Below, piece after piece: positions 1 to 8,462 of a stretch of 64,000 nt of DNA; within the stretch, counting starts at the first letter, position 1, and each line of letters begins with the position of its first letter. The notes under the pieces were generated by a model. The model made no database searches. It saw only the letters and a program-made list of their open reading frames with translations, and was not told the DNA's origin. The stretch lies in assembly GCA_020635395.1 (NCBI GenBank), contig JACJZV010000001.1, forward strand, positions 1,406,551 to 1,470,550. The letters are read 5' to 3'. The position numbers and the translations under genes were made by a program. The stretch comes from Flavobacteriales bacterium (GTDB lineage: Bacteria; Bacteroidota; Bacteroidia; NS11-12g; UBA9320).

Positions 1-1051
1 AAACATGGTATTCAGCCTCTTCTTTGGTTAACTGTTTCTGGTTGGCAATTCGATTTATCTCGGCTTGGATATAATCGTTTGAAAATTCCTGATTTTGAAT
101 AATAGTTTTAGGTAATTTTCTGTTAATCAGGCATTTGCTTAAATCAGACAGCACTTTATCGGCTTCGTTTTGCCAATTTTTGATACAAACCATTACGTCC
201 AAATCATCGATGCTCGCAAATCGGTTCAAAGTGTCGGTATCGGTTAAAATCTCTCTTGAAATGTTTTGAGAAATAAAAAATCGGAGGTTTGGAAGGGTAA
301 AAATATCCACTCCGTCGGATAAAAGTTTTTTTGCCCTCCGTAAAATATTGAGCAACAAACAGTCGGCAGAAATGACTGTTTTGTGTAGATAAACTTGCCA
401 ATACATCAATCTTCTGGCAACAATAAATTTTTCGATGGAATAAATGCCTTTTTCATCAATAACCAATTGACCATCAGCCACATTCAGCATTTCAATAATT
501 CGTTCCAAACCAACTATTCCTTCAGAAACACCTGTATAAAAGCTATCTCTGGTAAGGTAGTCGAGCCTATCAACATCCAGTTGACTGCTCACTAACTGGT
601 ATAAAAACTTTTTATGGTATTGATTTTTAAAGATTTGAATAGCCGTTTCCAGTTTTCCGTCAAACTCATTATTGAGTAGGTGCATAAAGGCAACCGAAAT
701 TTCTTCGTGAGCTACATTGGCAACAAACGCATGCTCCATAACGTGACTAAAAGGGCCATGACCAATGTCGTGCAGCAAAATGGAAATCTGGGCCGATAGC
801 TCTTCATGGTCAGAAATTTCCACTCGCTTGCTACGCAATACCTGTATGGCTTTGGCCATAAGGTGCATGGCACCAATGGCATGATGAAAACGGGTGTGGT
901 TGGCACCCGGATACACAAGGCTTGACAGCCCCAATTGGCGGATACGCCTAAGCCGTTGAAAATAGGGGTGTTCTATTAATTTAAAAATCAGCTCGCTTTG
1001 TATGGAAACAAAACCATAAATGGGGTCGTTGATGATTTTTATTTTTTTCAT
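1..1051 (-). CDS. HD-domain phosphohydrolase (dNTPase-like), 3' part beyond window
   Basis: The minus-strand frame opens with an ATG at 1051 and stays open to base 1, so the C-terminus is missing. The product starts MKKIKIINDPIYGFV and carries the HD-superfamily signature: GANHTRFHHAIGAMHL (first His), then LLHDIGHGPFSHVMEH (the HD pair), then LDVDRLDYLTRDS further on. This matches the HD phosphohydrolase family related to dGTP triphosphohydrolases, which are metal-dependent enzymes acting on nucleotides. The exact substrate cannot be told from sequence. The start overlaps the tmk stop by four bases (ATGA), so the two are probably translationally coupled; a nucleotide-related role would fit that pairing, which is inference. 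Confidence 0.85.
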   Translation of the reverse strand, partial: MKKIKIINDPIYGFVSIQSELIFKLIEHPYFQRLRRIRQLGLSSLVYPGANHTRFHHAIGAMHLMAKAIQVLRSKRVEISDHEELSAQISILLHDIGHGPFSHVMEHAFVANVAHEEISVAFMHLLNNEFDGKLETAIQIFKNQYHKKFLYQLVSSQLDVDRLDYLTRDSFYTGVSEGIVGLERIIEMLNVADGQLVIDEKGIYSIEKFIVARRLMYWQVYLHKTVISADCLLLNILRRAKKLLSDGVDIFTLPNLRFFISQNISREILTDTDTLNRFASIDDLDVMVCIKNWQNEADKVLSDLSKCLINRKLPKTIIQNQEFSNDYIQAEINRIANQKQLTKEEAEYHV

Positions 1052-1689
1052 TTCCATTTCTCGTGCAAAAGGTTTTGAGTCACATTCCAAACATCAGAAG
1101 CTATTTCATCCGTGTTTCGGTTTCCATTTATTCGAGCGATGTTTTCTTCACTTTTCACTTTTTTGATGGCTTCATCATATTTGCCATACACATTTTTAAG
1201 GTTTTCTAACGTCTCATAAAGTTCGGTGGTTGCTCGGTTTTCTTTGATACGATTCATGCTCACATCTGGAGATATATCGATGTAAATGTTTAAATCGGGT
1301 CGAAGAATATTGGCACACATTGCGTTAGATTGGATAACCCAATCCATATCCATAAAAGTGCCATGATAAGCGTAAGAAGAGAGATAATATCGGTCGGAAA
1401 CCACGATGAAACCATCCTTTATTTTTTGCACGAGGCCGTTATCATGGTTCAGCAAATGTTCAAGTCTATCAGCCAAAAAAAGTGCAGCCACAGTTTCGTT
1501 GCTGGCTTTCATTTTTCGGCTAAAAACTGAACGAATCATTTTTCCAATGGCATTATCGGTGGGTTCAAAGGTGGAATAAACCTTATGGCCTTGCTCAATA
1601 AGTTTCTCGCAAAGAAGTTTTGCTTGGGTGCTTTTGCCGCTTCCGTCAATTCCTTCAAATGCAATGAAAATGCCTCTTTGTTTACCCAT
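1048..1689 (-). CDS. tmk: Thymidylate kinase
   Basis: This 213-residue cytosolic enzyme phosphorylates dTMP to dTDP in DNA precursor synthesis. The P-loop GIDGSGKST is at residues 13-21, and the family DRY motif (VVSDRYYLSSYAYHG) lies near residue 98. Length is normal for the family. It begins at an ATG and ends in an ATGA overlap with the downstream HD-domain gene. It is divergent from porX across about 140 bases of intergenic DNA. Confidence 0.95.
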   Translation of the reverse strand: MGKQRGIFIAFEGIDGSGKSTQAKLLCEKLIEQGHKVYSTFEPTDNAIGKMIRSVFSRKMKASNETVAALFLADRLEHLLNHDNGLVQKIKDGFIVVSDRYYLSSYAYHGTFMDMDWVIQSNAMCANILRPDLNIYIDISPDVSMNRIKENRATTELYETLENLKNVYGKYDEAIKKVKSEENIARINGNRNTDEIASDVWNVTQNLLHEKWK

Positions 1690-1827
1690 TCGTCATTTTT
1701 TTGGCAAAGTAAATGGAAATAAGCCTCTCTAAAAAATTGATTATTTTATCTATTGAAACACCTTTTTTGCAATAACAAGGCCAAATTTGCAGTTCACTTT
1801 CTTTTGAAATTACATTACAACAATTAA

Positions 1828-3378
1828 ATGAGTAAAATTAAGATACTTTGGGCCGACGACGAGATTGAATTATTAAAGCCACATATTATTTTTTTAGAAA
1901 CAAAAGGGTATCAGGTTTCAACGGTAAACAACGGCAAAGACGCTGTTGACATGGTGACCACCGAAAAATTTGACTTGGTTTTTTTAGATGAAAATATGCC
2001 AGGAATTAGTGGGTTAGATGCGTTAAACCAAATTAAAGAATTACGCGAAAATTTGCCCGTGGTGATGATAACTAAGAGTGAAGAGGAGCACATTATGGAA
2101 GATGCCATCGGTTCTAAAATTGAGGATTACCTCATAAAGCCGGTCAACCCAAATCAAATATTGCTGTCCATCAAGAAAATAATTGACAATAAGCGTTTAG
2201 TAACAGAAAAAGTCACTGTCAAATATCAGCAAGAGTTTAGGAACATCATGATGGCTTTGATGGATCGGTTGGATTTTGACCAATGGAAATCAATATATAA
2301 AAAGTTGGTTTATTATGAGTTAGAAATTCAGCGTAGCAACGAAACCGGGATGGAGGAAGTGCTTCAAACTCAAAAAAATGAGAGCAACAAAGAATTTTGT
2401 AAGTACATTGAGCAAAACTATATCGATTTTATTCAATATGACAACGCACAGGCACCCACCATGTCGCACACTGTAATGCGAAAAATGGTGGTTCCGGAAT
2501 TGGGCAATGAACCGGTTTTTTTGATACTTATAGACAACTTGCGTTTCGACCAATGGAGATTTTTACAACCTACTATCAACGAACTTTTCAACCTTGATTC
2601 GGAGGATATGTTTTTGAGCATATTGCCAACCACAACTCAATATTGCCGAAATGCCATGTTCGCCGGTTTGATGCCGGCAGATATAGAAAAACGTTTTCCG
2701 GGCAAATGGAGCAATGATGAGGATGAGGGTGGAAAAAATTTGCATGAGGAAGATTTTATGCAAGATTTGTTTCAACGACTGCGGGTGCAGTCCAAAACAA
2801 GCTATACAAAAATCGTTCACCTCAATCAGGGAAAAGATTTGGCAGATGCCATTCCGAACATGTTTGAAAATGATTTAAACGTTATTGTTTACAACTTTGT
2901 TGACACCCTTTCGCACGCCCGAACCGACATAAAGGTAATGCGGGAATTGGCAGAAAATGAGGCGGCCTATCGGTCGTTGACGCTTTCTTGGTTCGAGCAT
3001 AGCCCATTGTATGATGCCTTAAAACGAATTTCAGAAAAAAAGGCAAAAGTGATTATAACCACCGACCACGGCTCAGTAAAGGTGGCTGATTTTGTAAAGG
3101 TTTTGGGCGATAAAGCAACCACAACAAATTTGCGTTACAAAACTGGAAAAAATCTAAATTTCAATCACAAAGAAGTTTTTGAAATAAAAAATCCGCAAAA
3201 GGCCGGATTGCCAGTGCAGCATTTGAGCAGCAACTTTATTTTTTGCCGCAATAATGACTTTTTTGTGTATCCAAACAATCTAAACCATTATGCAAAATAT
3301 TATCGCGACACCATCCAACACGGGGGCATTAGTTTGGAAGAAATGATGGTTCCGTTTATAAAACTTTCGAGTAAATAA
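1828..3378 (+). CDS. porX: PorX, T9SS response regulator with PglZ/alkaline-phosphatase-like domain
   Basis: The 516-residue protein has an N-terminal CheY-like receiver with the acidic pair D10/D11, phospho-acceptor D54 in VFLDENMPG, and K104 in YLIKPVNP. A linker follows, then a large PglZ-type domain of the alkaline phosphatase superfamily with LILIDNLRFDQWR and TTDHGSVKV metal-binding motifs. This combination is diagnostic of PorX, the cytosolic regulator of the type IX secretion system, which works with the PorY kinase. tsaE starts one base after its stop, so the two are likely co-transcribed. The many T9SS-tagged proteins in the window are plausible beneficiaries. Confidence 0.93.
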   Translation: MSKIKILWADDEIELLKPHIIFLETKGYQVSTVNNGKDAVDMVTTEKFDLVFLDENMPGISGLDALNQIKELRENLPVVMITKSEEEHIMEDAIGSKIEDYLIKPVNPNQILLSIKKIIDNKRLVTEKVTVKYQQEFRNIMMALMDRLDFDQWKSIYKKLVYYELEIQRSNETGMEEVLQTQKNESNKEFCKYIEQNYIDFIQYDNAQAPTMSHTVMRKMVVPELGNEPVFLILIDNLRFDQWRFLQPTINELFNLDSEDMFLSILPTTTQYCRNAMFAGLMPADIEKRFPGKWSNDEDEGGKNLHEEDFMQDLFQRLRVQSKTSYTKIVHLNQGKDLADAIPNMFENDLNVIVYNFVDTLSHARTDIKVMRELAENEAAYRSLTLSWFEHSPLYDALKRISEKKAKVIITTDHGSVKVADFVKVLGDKATTTNLRYKTGKNLNFNHKEVFEIKNPQKAGLPVQHLSSNFIFCRNNDFFVYPNNLNHYAKYYRDTIQHGGISLEEMMVPFIKLSSK

Positions 3379-3379
3379 T

Positions 3380-3799
3380 ATGGAGTTTTTAGTTTTGGAT
3401 GAAGCCGAATTGAACGGTGTTGCCGAATATATTTTGAGTCATCTTGCTACGAAAAACATCATTCTTTTTAGTGGAAATTTGGGGGCAGGAAAAACCACTT
3501 TAATCAAACAAATCGGTAAAAAAATGGGTGTAATTTCAGCCATGAGCAGCCCCAGTTTTGGCATTGTAAATCAATATAAAACGAAAACAAGCCGCCTTTT
3601 AAATCATATTGATTTGTACAGAATAGTGCATGTCGCAGAACTATATGATTTTGGTTTGCCCGAAATGCTCGATTCGGGACAATTAAACCTTATAGAATGG
3701 CCTGAAATGGCCGAAGAAATATGGCATCAGTATGATTATATGCAGGTTGAAATATCGATAGAAAAAGGAAATAAAAGGCGTATCTTCGTATCATGCTAA
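3380..3799 (+). CDS. tsaE: tRNA threonylcarbamoyladenosine biosynthesis ATPase TsaE
   Basis: A 139-residue P-loop ATPase with Walker A SGNLGAGKTTL at residues 31-41 and the family motifs SSPSFGIVNQY and LIEWPEMAE. TsaE works with TsaB and TsaD in making the t6A modification at position 37 of ANN-decoding tRNAs. Length is normal. It follows porX by one base, and its last seven bases overlap the start of the secreted peptidase gene, so the three genes form a tight cluster. Confidence 0.93.
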   Translation: MEFLVLDEAELNGVAEYILSHLATKNIILFSGNLGAGKTTLIKQIGKKMGVISAMSSPSFGIVNQYKTKTSRLLNHIDLYRIVHVAELYDFGLPEMLDSGQLNLIEWPEMAEEIWHQYDYMQVEISIEKGNKRRIFVSC

Positions 3800-4902
3800 A
3801 AAAGGGCAGTGTTTTGGTTTTGTGTTTATTAAGTGCAACTGCTTTTAGTCAAAATTATAGCCCAAAACTGAACTACGAACTGCAAAAGATTGAGAACTCC
3901 ACCGACATTTTGAAAACATTGGAGGCTTTTGGCCCCAAAACGCTAAACTCTCAAAATTTAAAAAACACCGCAGCATGGTTGGCACAACAATACATTGCCA
4001 TGGGCTATGATTCGGTTCTAATCGATTCATTCAGTTTCAATAATCAATCATTGCGAAATGTGGTGGTTTTTAAGCCAGGCATTTCTACCAAAGAATATAT
4101 CATCGTTTGTGGCCATTTTGACACACGCGGCGGCTCGGGTACAAACGACAATGGGAGTGGAGTGGCGGCTATTTTGCAAACTGCTGCCTTGTTGGCTGAT
4201 AAAAACACCCAACGCGGCATCTATTTTATTCATTTTGACGGGGAGGAATTGGGTTTTTGGGGAAGTGAATTTTATGTAAACAGCCGATTGAGCAAAAACT
4301 ACGGAAACCTATATATGCTGCTTAACGTGGACCAAATAGGGGGTACAAAAGGAGAGGTTGGGAATGACAAAATAAAATGTGAACGAGATTTGAGCAATTT
4401 GCTAAGCAAACAAATAGCAGACACTATTGCAAGGCTAACCACGTATTATACAAATTTAGAACCCATATTGAGCGAGGCTTATGCCAGCGACTATGTGCCG
4501 TTTATAGATGCTAAAAGAACCTGCGTTGGGCTTTATCAAAATGCCACCGGAACCATCTTTAATCACGATGCTTCCGACACCTTTGGCAATTTGGATACCG
4601 TTTCGTTTAAAGAGGCCGTAAAACTTACGGCGGCAACAGTCGTCTATTTTGCACAAACCCCTGAAATAGTGGGAGTTGAAAGTGTATCAATGACAGATTT
4701 TTTCGAGGTATTTCCAAATCCGAATAATGGCCATTTTACGATTGCCAACCACTCAAATGCATCCATTTTAAATCAAAAATTAGTTGACATTTCGGGTCAT
4801 GAAATACAAAATAACACAGAAAACAGCCTACCTTCGGGTATCTATTTCTTGCAGATAGAGTGTGAAGAATTTATGGTTGTTAAGAGGATTGTGGTGTATT
4901 GA
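3793..4902 (+). CDS. Secreted M28-family zinc aminopeptidase with T9SS sorting domain
   Basis: The 369-residue protein has a signal peptide (cleavage near TAFSQ, residue 20) and an M28 catalytic domain. Candidate zinc and catalytic residues are H108 and D110 (CGHFDTRG), D119 (TNDNGSG), E151/E152 (DGEELGFWGS), D180 (NVDQIGG) and a His in IFNHDASDTF. The last ~80 residues (FEVFPNPNNGHF through the C-terminal beta strands) are a type A T9SS sorting domain, so the enzyme is predicted to be secreted or surface attached. Aminopeptidase activity is inferred from the family. The start codon overlaps tsaE. Confidence 0.88.
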   Translation: MLKKGSVLVLCLLSATAFSQNYSPKLNYELQKIENSTDILKTLEAFGPKTLNSQNLKNTAAWLAQQYIAMGYDSVLIDSFSFNNQSLRNVVVFKPGISTKEYIIVCGHFDTRGGSGTNDNGSGVAAILQTAALLADKNTQRGIYFIHFDGEELGFWGSEFYVNSRLSKNYGNLYMLLNVDQIGGTKGEVGNDKIKCERDLSNLLSKQIADTIARLTTYYTNLEPILSEAYASDYVPFIDAKRTCVGLYQNATGTIFNHDASDTFGNLDTVSFKEAVKLTAATVVYFAQTPEIVGVESVSMTDFFEVFPNPNNGHFTIANHSNASILNQKLVDISGHEIQNNTENSLPSGIYFLQIECEEFMVVKRIVVY

Positions 4903-4978
4903 GGAAAAAATCAATAATTGAAAATTAAGGGAGATACAATTAGTCAAAAAAAGGGCGGTTAATTATTCAAGGTTTACC

Positions 4979-5497
4979 ATGATATACAAAGCACTATTTA
5001 TTTTACTCTTAGCAACAGCAAGTATCCATACTAGTGGTTATAGTAATTATTATACGGCATACCTTTCTGTACACACCGATTCTGTTTTAGAAAGTACCAT
5101 TAAAATAGATTCATTTACCCCGCACCCATATTATTCGGAGAGAGTAACACTTTGGCTTGCACTAAATGGTAAGCCTTGTTTGGATAGGGACTTAAATAAA
5201 TTTATGGAATATTTGCATCTTAATTTACCAAAACTAAGATATGTAATAATTCCAGCTAAACAGCCTTGGTTGGATATATTGCCACTTAAACTTTATGATG
5301 AAATGAAAAACCTAATACTAATCTCCGAGTATAACATAGAAATTGGGTCTCCGTCTATTTGTGAATTGAACTCAGAAAGGTTGAAAGATACTGGCTTAGA
5401 CTTGAGCTACTATGAACCGTATGTCTCCATTTCTATAGATCAAAATCAAGATAATTACGGGGGATTCGAATCAATTGTGGATTTAGGTAAAAATTAA
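4979..5497 (+). CDS. Hypothetical secreted protein next to an IS element
   Basis: A 172-residue product with an N-terminal hydrophobic stretch (MIYKALFILLLATASIH), probably a signal peptide. I do not recognise a family. The TAA stop at 5495-5497 falls two to three bases before the inferred left end of the IS3 element, so the natural C-terminus may have been kept or only slightly altered by the insertion. It stands alone, downstream of and co-oriented with the M28 peptidase across a 76-base gap. Confidence 0.6.
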   Translation: MIYKALFILLLATASIHTSGYSNYYTAYLSVHTDSVLESTIKIDSFTPHPYYSERVTLWLALNGKPCLDRDLNKFMEYLHLNLPKLRYVIIPAKQPWLDILPLKLYDEMKNLILISEYNIEIGSPSICELNSERLKDTGLDLSYYEPYVSISIDQNQDNYGGFESIVDLGKN

Positions 5498-5498
5498 C

Positions 5499-5518
5499 TA
5501 CACCCCAAAGTTAGGACA
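5499..5518. repeat. Terminal inverted repeat of IS3 element (low-coordinate end)
   Basis: Sequence TACACCCCAAAGTTAGGACA. It pairs with 6698-6717 in inverted orientation with four mismatches. Because the transposase genes run on the minus strand, this is the right (downstream) end of the element. Confidence 0.75.
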
Positions 5519-5521
5519 AAA

Positions 5522-6391
5522 TCAAAGGTACTTATAATTAACTTTTTCTGATTTATTTGGGTTAAAATATTTCTGTAATGGGGTTAAATTCCCTATAGAG
5601 CTATGCCTTCTTTTTGTGTTGTAAAATTGGATGTATTGGTTGATTTGTTGGTATAATTCCAAGCCCCCGTTGGGAGGGTTTAGATAGATTTTTTCTTGCT
5701 TTAATGAACGCCAAAAACGTTCGATGTAAATGTTGTCTGTAGCCCTTCCTTTGCCGTCCATAGAGATTTGTATGTTGTTTTGTTTTAGAATGTTTAGATA
5801 AATTTCGCTGGTGTATTGCGAGCCTTGATCGGAGTTGTGAATGTGAGGTTTTCCGTGTAGTTTTATGGTATCTGTGAGCAAGTCTGCACACCACTGTGCG
5901 GTCATCGTGTTAGACAGACTCCAGCCCACTATTTTTCTGCTATACACATCAATGATAGCTGCCATAAACATATGGCCTCTAAACATTGGAATATACGTTA
6001 TATCTGTTTGCCAAACGTGGTTTGGGTGTTCTACTTTGAGTCCACCAAGCAGATAGGGATAATGACAGTTTGCCTTGTCTCTAAGGGTGGTTTTGGGCTT
6101 GGCATAAATGGTTTTTAGACGCATTTGACGATATAGTCTGCGAACACGTTTTTCGTTGATTTGATAACCCAAGTCTTCTTTGAGATAGGTCGTCATTCGA
6201 GCCACACCATAGTATGGATGTGCCATAAAACATTGGTCTATGGTTCGCATCAACTGCTCGTTTAATGCACTGGTTATCTTGGGCTTGTAATAAACACCAG
6301 ATCTATTGATGCCCATTAATTTGCAACGCTCCATTAAGGGTAGTCTTGAACGCGTTTGTACAGCTCGCTGCCGTTTTTCTGTCAAACTCAT
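5522..6391 (-). CDS. IS3-family transposase OrfB (DDE integrase core)
   Basis: The 289-residue protein has the N-terminal HTH_21-like region (YYGVARMTTYL) and an rve integrase core. The DDE triad reads D130 (VWQTDITYI), D188 (HNSDQGSQY) and E224 (IERFWRSLKQE); the 35-residue D-E spacing is the IS3-family hallmark. It starts in an ATGA overlap with orfA, so it is made by coupled re-initiation or as a frameshifted OrfAB fusion. All catalytic residues are present, so the protein is likely functional. Confidence 0.93.
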   Translation of the reverse strand: MSLTEKRQRAVQTRSRLPLMERCKLMGINRSGVYYKPKITSALNEQLMRTIDQCFMAHPYYGVARMTTYLKEDLGYQINEKRVRRLYRQMRLKTIYAKPKTTLRDKANCHYPYLLGGLKVEHPNHVWQTDITYIPMFRGHMFMAAIIDVYSRKIVGWSLSNTMTAQWCADLLTDTIKLHGKPHIHNSDQGSQYTSEIYLNILKQNNIQISMDGKGRATDNIYIERFWRSLKQEKIYLNPPNGGLELYQQINQYIQFYNTKRRHSSIGNLTPLQKYFNPNKSEKVNYKYL

Positions 6392-6666
6392 TTGCCCAAG
6401 ACTTTCTTTAAAAAATCAATCTGCATTTGCATATGACCGATTTTGTTGTACAATTTCTCGGTGTCTTCAGACCCTTTTTCTTTGGTCGACTTTGACTCAA
6501 ATACTTCCGAGGCATTCTCCAAAAACTCCTTTTTCCAAGATACAATCTGGGTGCTATGCAGCTCATACTTACTGGCCAGTTCTTGCAATGTCTGACGTTC
6601 TTGAAGGGCTTCAATGACCACTTTGGCCTTAAATCCCGAACTAAATTTTCTACGCTTTTTGCTCAT
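6388..6666 (-). CDS. IS3-family transposase OrfA (HTH protein)
   Basis: A 92-residue basic protein beginning MSKKRRKFSSGFKAKVV. It has the Tnp_1 helix-turn-helix (VIEALQERQTLQELASKYELHSTQIVSWKKEF) and a C-terminal leucine-rich coiled coil (LYNKIGHMQMQIDFLKKVLGK) used for oligomerisation in IS3 elements. The ATG at 6666 is preferred over an upstream non-ATG start. It overlaps orfB by four bases. Confidence 0.9.
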   Translation of the reverse strand: MSKKRRKFSSGFKAKVVIEALQERQTLQELASKYELHSTQIVSWKKEFLENASEVFESKSTKEKGSEDTEKLYNKIGHMQMQIDFLKKVLGK

Positions 6667-6697
6667 TTTCCAATTCAAATTTATTAATCTTTTGAAT

Positions 6698-6717
6698 TGT
6701 CCTTTTTTTGGGGAGTA
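6698..6717. repeat. Terminal inverted repeat of IS3 element (high-coordinate end)
   Basis: Sequence TGTCCTTTTTTTGGGGAGTA. It is the inverted partner of 5499-5518 and lies just upstream of orfA, so it is the left end of the element. Confidence 0.75.
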
Positions 6718-6720
6718 CTA

Positions 6721-6744
6721 TAAAAAAAGGACGCAATGTCCTTT
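6721..6744 (-). terminator. Rho-independent terminator of the minus-strand cargo operon
   Basis: Read on the minus strand, the arms AAAGGAC and GTCCTTT enclose the loop ATTGC and are followed by a run of T. It overlaps the stop codon of the gene ending at 6743 and sits just outside the IS3 end, so it would close the five-gene cargo operon. Confidence 0.6.
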
Positions 6745-7312
6745 AGTTCATTTGATATTTCTCACAAACTGTTCCAAATTGCTGTATTGCTTCTTGTAAA
6801 ATTGTACAATTGCAAATGTGTTTTTCGGGATTAATATTTCCGCAAACAGACGGTAATACCTTGAAAGCAAGATCTACCGGAACCCCTGTTTCAAGCCTCA
6901 GGAAAGTATCAAGCAGGGAAGCACCATAATCCATCAAATCGTGGGTCTCGGTAAGAAACCAACAATTTACATCTTCATCTAAGCCAAGGATCACACCCTG
7001 TGCTGTTTTTTCTTGATCTGCTTCTGCAAACTGAATCTTAGAAGGGAAGTAGTAAACGAGTTGAACGCCTTCGAATACGGGGTGCTTTGGAAACTCGTGG
7101 AATGCCAAGAAAGCATCATACGCTCCACTAAAATCTTCAACAATAGAGTAATAGGGTATTGTATTCCAGTTGCCGGGAATAGCATATCCGTTTTCCAATA
7201 GATATTGGTGGAATTGATTTCTATAGGAAATTAAAGGCAATATCAATGAATGTCCTAAGTCAAAATCAATGGTATTTGAAAATATAGATAAATTGATTTC
7301 CGTATTCATCAT
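6743..7312 (-). CDS. Hypothetical protein, last gene of cargo operon
   Basis: 189 residues starting with ATG-ATG (MMNTEINLSIF). I recognise no family. It is acidic with several aromatic-rich stretches (VQLVYYFPSKIQF) and has cysteines near the C-terminus (VCGNINPEKHICNCTILQEA). It has no signal peptide or membrane segment, so it is probably cytosolic. It is co-oriented with and downstream of the genes at 7408-9489, with a 95-base gap. Confidence 0.6.
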   Translation of the reverse strand: MMNTEINLSIFSNTIDFDLGHSLILPLISYRNQFHQYLLENGYAIPGNWNTIPYYSIVEDFSGAYDAFLAFHEFPKHPVFEGVQLVYYFPSKIQFAEADQEKTAQGVILGLDEDVNCWFLTETHDLMDYGASLLDTFLRLETGVPVDLAFKVLPSVCGNINPEKHICNCTILQEAIQQFGTVCEKYQMN

Positions 7313-7407
7313 AGTAGCTTTTATATTTTATCAAAAAATGGGAAAAAGACCAATGGTTTACATCGGTCTTTGGGTATTAACCTATGATAGGTTAAATAAA
7401 GAAATAT

Positions 7408-7827
7408 TCACTTGTTAAGCCAAAGCCTTTTGGCTTGCTCAAATCCAATCCACTTGCCATGTTCATCATATCCACGAATGGCAAGTTCATAGCGTATGAA
7501 CTTTTTTAAAGGTACTTTTTCGTGAAGGATAAACCGTAGGATGTTTCCATCCAAGGTGGATAGCCGTCCAACGATTTCCTCCCAGTGTTTGAGCGGATTT
7601 TCATCCGTTCTGATTTTCTCAATCTTTCGATACGAAAGATGGGCATAATGTCTAGGAAGGCGGTGTGCAAACGGTATTTCCATGTCAATGGATTCATCCT
7701 TGCTGCACACCACGAAATCATCTTCCGGGCCATCCACCACTCCAAAAGTGGTGGTTTTCTGTTGATGCTCAAAGTTGAGCCATTTGGCTCGGTCAAGGGC
7801 TTTTTGCAAATGTCCGTAGTGTTCCAT
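7408..7827 (-). CDS. Hypothetical protein of cargo operon
   Basis: A 139-residue soluble protein beginning MEHYGHLQKALDRAKWLNFEH. I recognise no family. The region FGVVDGPEDDFVVCSKDE and the C-terminus (ELAIRGYDEHGKWIGFEQAKRLWL) look like a compact alpha/beta protein. Eight bases separate it from the upstream gene, which implies co-transcription. Genes like this are common as uncharacterised passengers of Bacteroidota mobile elements; that is inference from context. Confidence 0.6.
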   Translation of the reverse strand: MEHYGHLQKALDRAKWLNFEHQQKTTTFGVVDGPEDDFVVCSKDESIDMEIPFAHRLPRHYAHLSYRKIEKIRTDENPLKHWEEIVGRLSTLDGNILRFILHEKVPLKKFIRYELAIRGYDEHGKWIGFEQAKRLWLNK

Positions 7828-7835
7828 AGCTCAAC

Positions 7836-8462
7836 TTAAAACGGTGGAATAATGATGGTTTTGCTCAAAACCTTGAGTGAACTCGGTTCAAAACCTTCTT
7901 CCGATACCAAACGGGAACACTCCAAACGGGCATCCGGTTCATTGTCAAACAACACTATTGGGTGATGGTTGACCTCGTTTACCTGATGTTCCTGTACCAA
8001 GGCATCGTAAATGCCAAATACCTGCCGCATCCAACCTGCTTTTTTTAACTTGGCGTTAAAATTTGAGGCATCGTAGTCATCCCATTGCGAGATGGGTTTT
8101 TGATTGAGGTAATGATTGGTTTGCCCAAGCTGATGAAGTACTTGATAAATAAGGAAATCATCAAGGTCTTTAGGTTTGTGTAGCGAGGTTTCCTTTTGCC
8201 ACACATTCAAAAAATACCCCAAGATGAAATATTCATCTTCTACCAAGGCCAACAAATCTTTGTTGGTACTTCCGGTAAGTGGCAGGCGTTCGCTCATTTC
8301 TTTGCCATGCTTGAGTTGGATGATGAGAATCAGTTCTTTGCGTGAAAGAAGCGATACCCATCCTGTATTAAGCACGGTATTTTTGGCTTCGCCTTTTCGC
8401 AACAGGTTTTGATAATGCTCCAACAATTTGAGCATGATCAACAGCGTTCGGATTTTAATCAT
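7836..8462 (-). CDS. Hypothetical protein, paralogue of the upstream gene
   Basis: 208 residues. Residues ~10-95 align with the product of the next gene upstream: SRKELILIIQLKHG versus TRKELIQIIQKKYG, and EYFILGYFLNVWQKE versus DLYIISYYTQKWTEE. The two therefore arose by tandem duplication of a short alpha-helical domain. The C-terminal ~110 residues (YQVLHQLGQTNHYLNQKPISQWDDYD and after) are unique to this copy. It starts in an ATGA overlap with the upstream stop. An internal ATG at 8435 corresponds better to the paralogue start. Function unknown. Confidence 0.62.
   Translation of the reverse strand: MIKIRTLLIMLKLLEHYQNLLRKGEAKNTVLNTGWVSLLSRKELILIIQLKHGKEMSERLPLTGSTNKDLLALVEDEYFILGYFLNVWQKETSLHKPKDLDDFLIYQVLHQLGQTNHYLNQKPISQWDDYDASNFNAKLKKAGWMRQVFGIYDALVQEHQVNEVNHHPIVLFDNEPDARLECSRLVSEEGFEPSSLKVLSKTIIIPPF

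Larger units (their letters stand above)
5500..6716 (-). mobile_element. IS3-family insertion sequence, apparently intact
   Basis: The element carries overlapping orfA and orfB transposase genes on the minus strand. Near-perfect terminal inverted repeats flank them: TACACCCCAAAGTTAGGACA at 5499-5518 against the reverse complement of TGTCCTTTTTTTGGGGAGTA at 6698-6717, with 16 of 20 positions matching. Placing the ends at 5500 and 6716 leaves the trinucleotide ACT directly on both sides, which fits a 3-bp target duplication as IS3 elements make. The exact end is uncertain by a base or two. No frameshift or stop is seen in either transposase gene, so it may still be mobile. Confidence 0.85.

Noticed and set aside
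1330..1530. Plus-strand open frame inside tmk
   Set aside because: Antisense shadow of a well-conserved enzyme gene.
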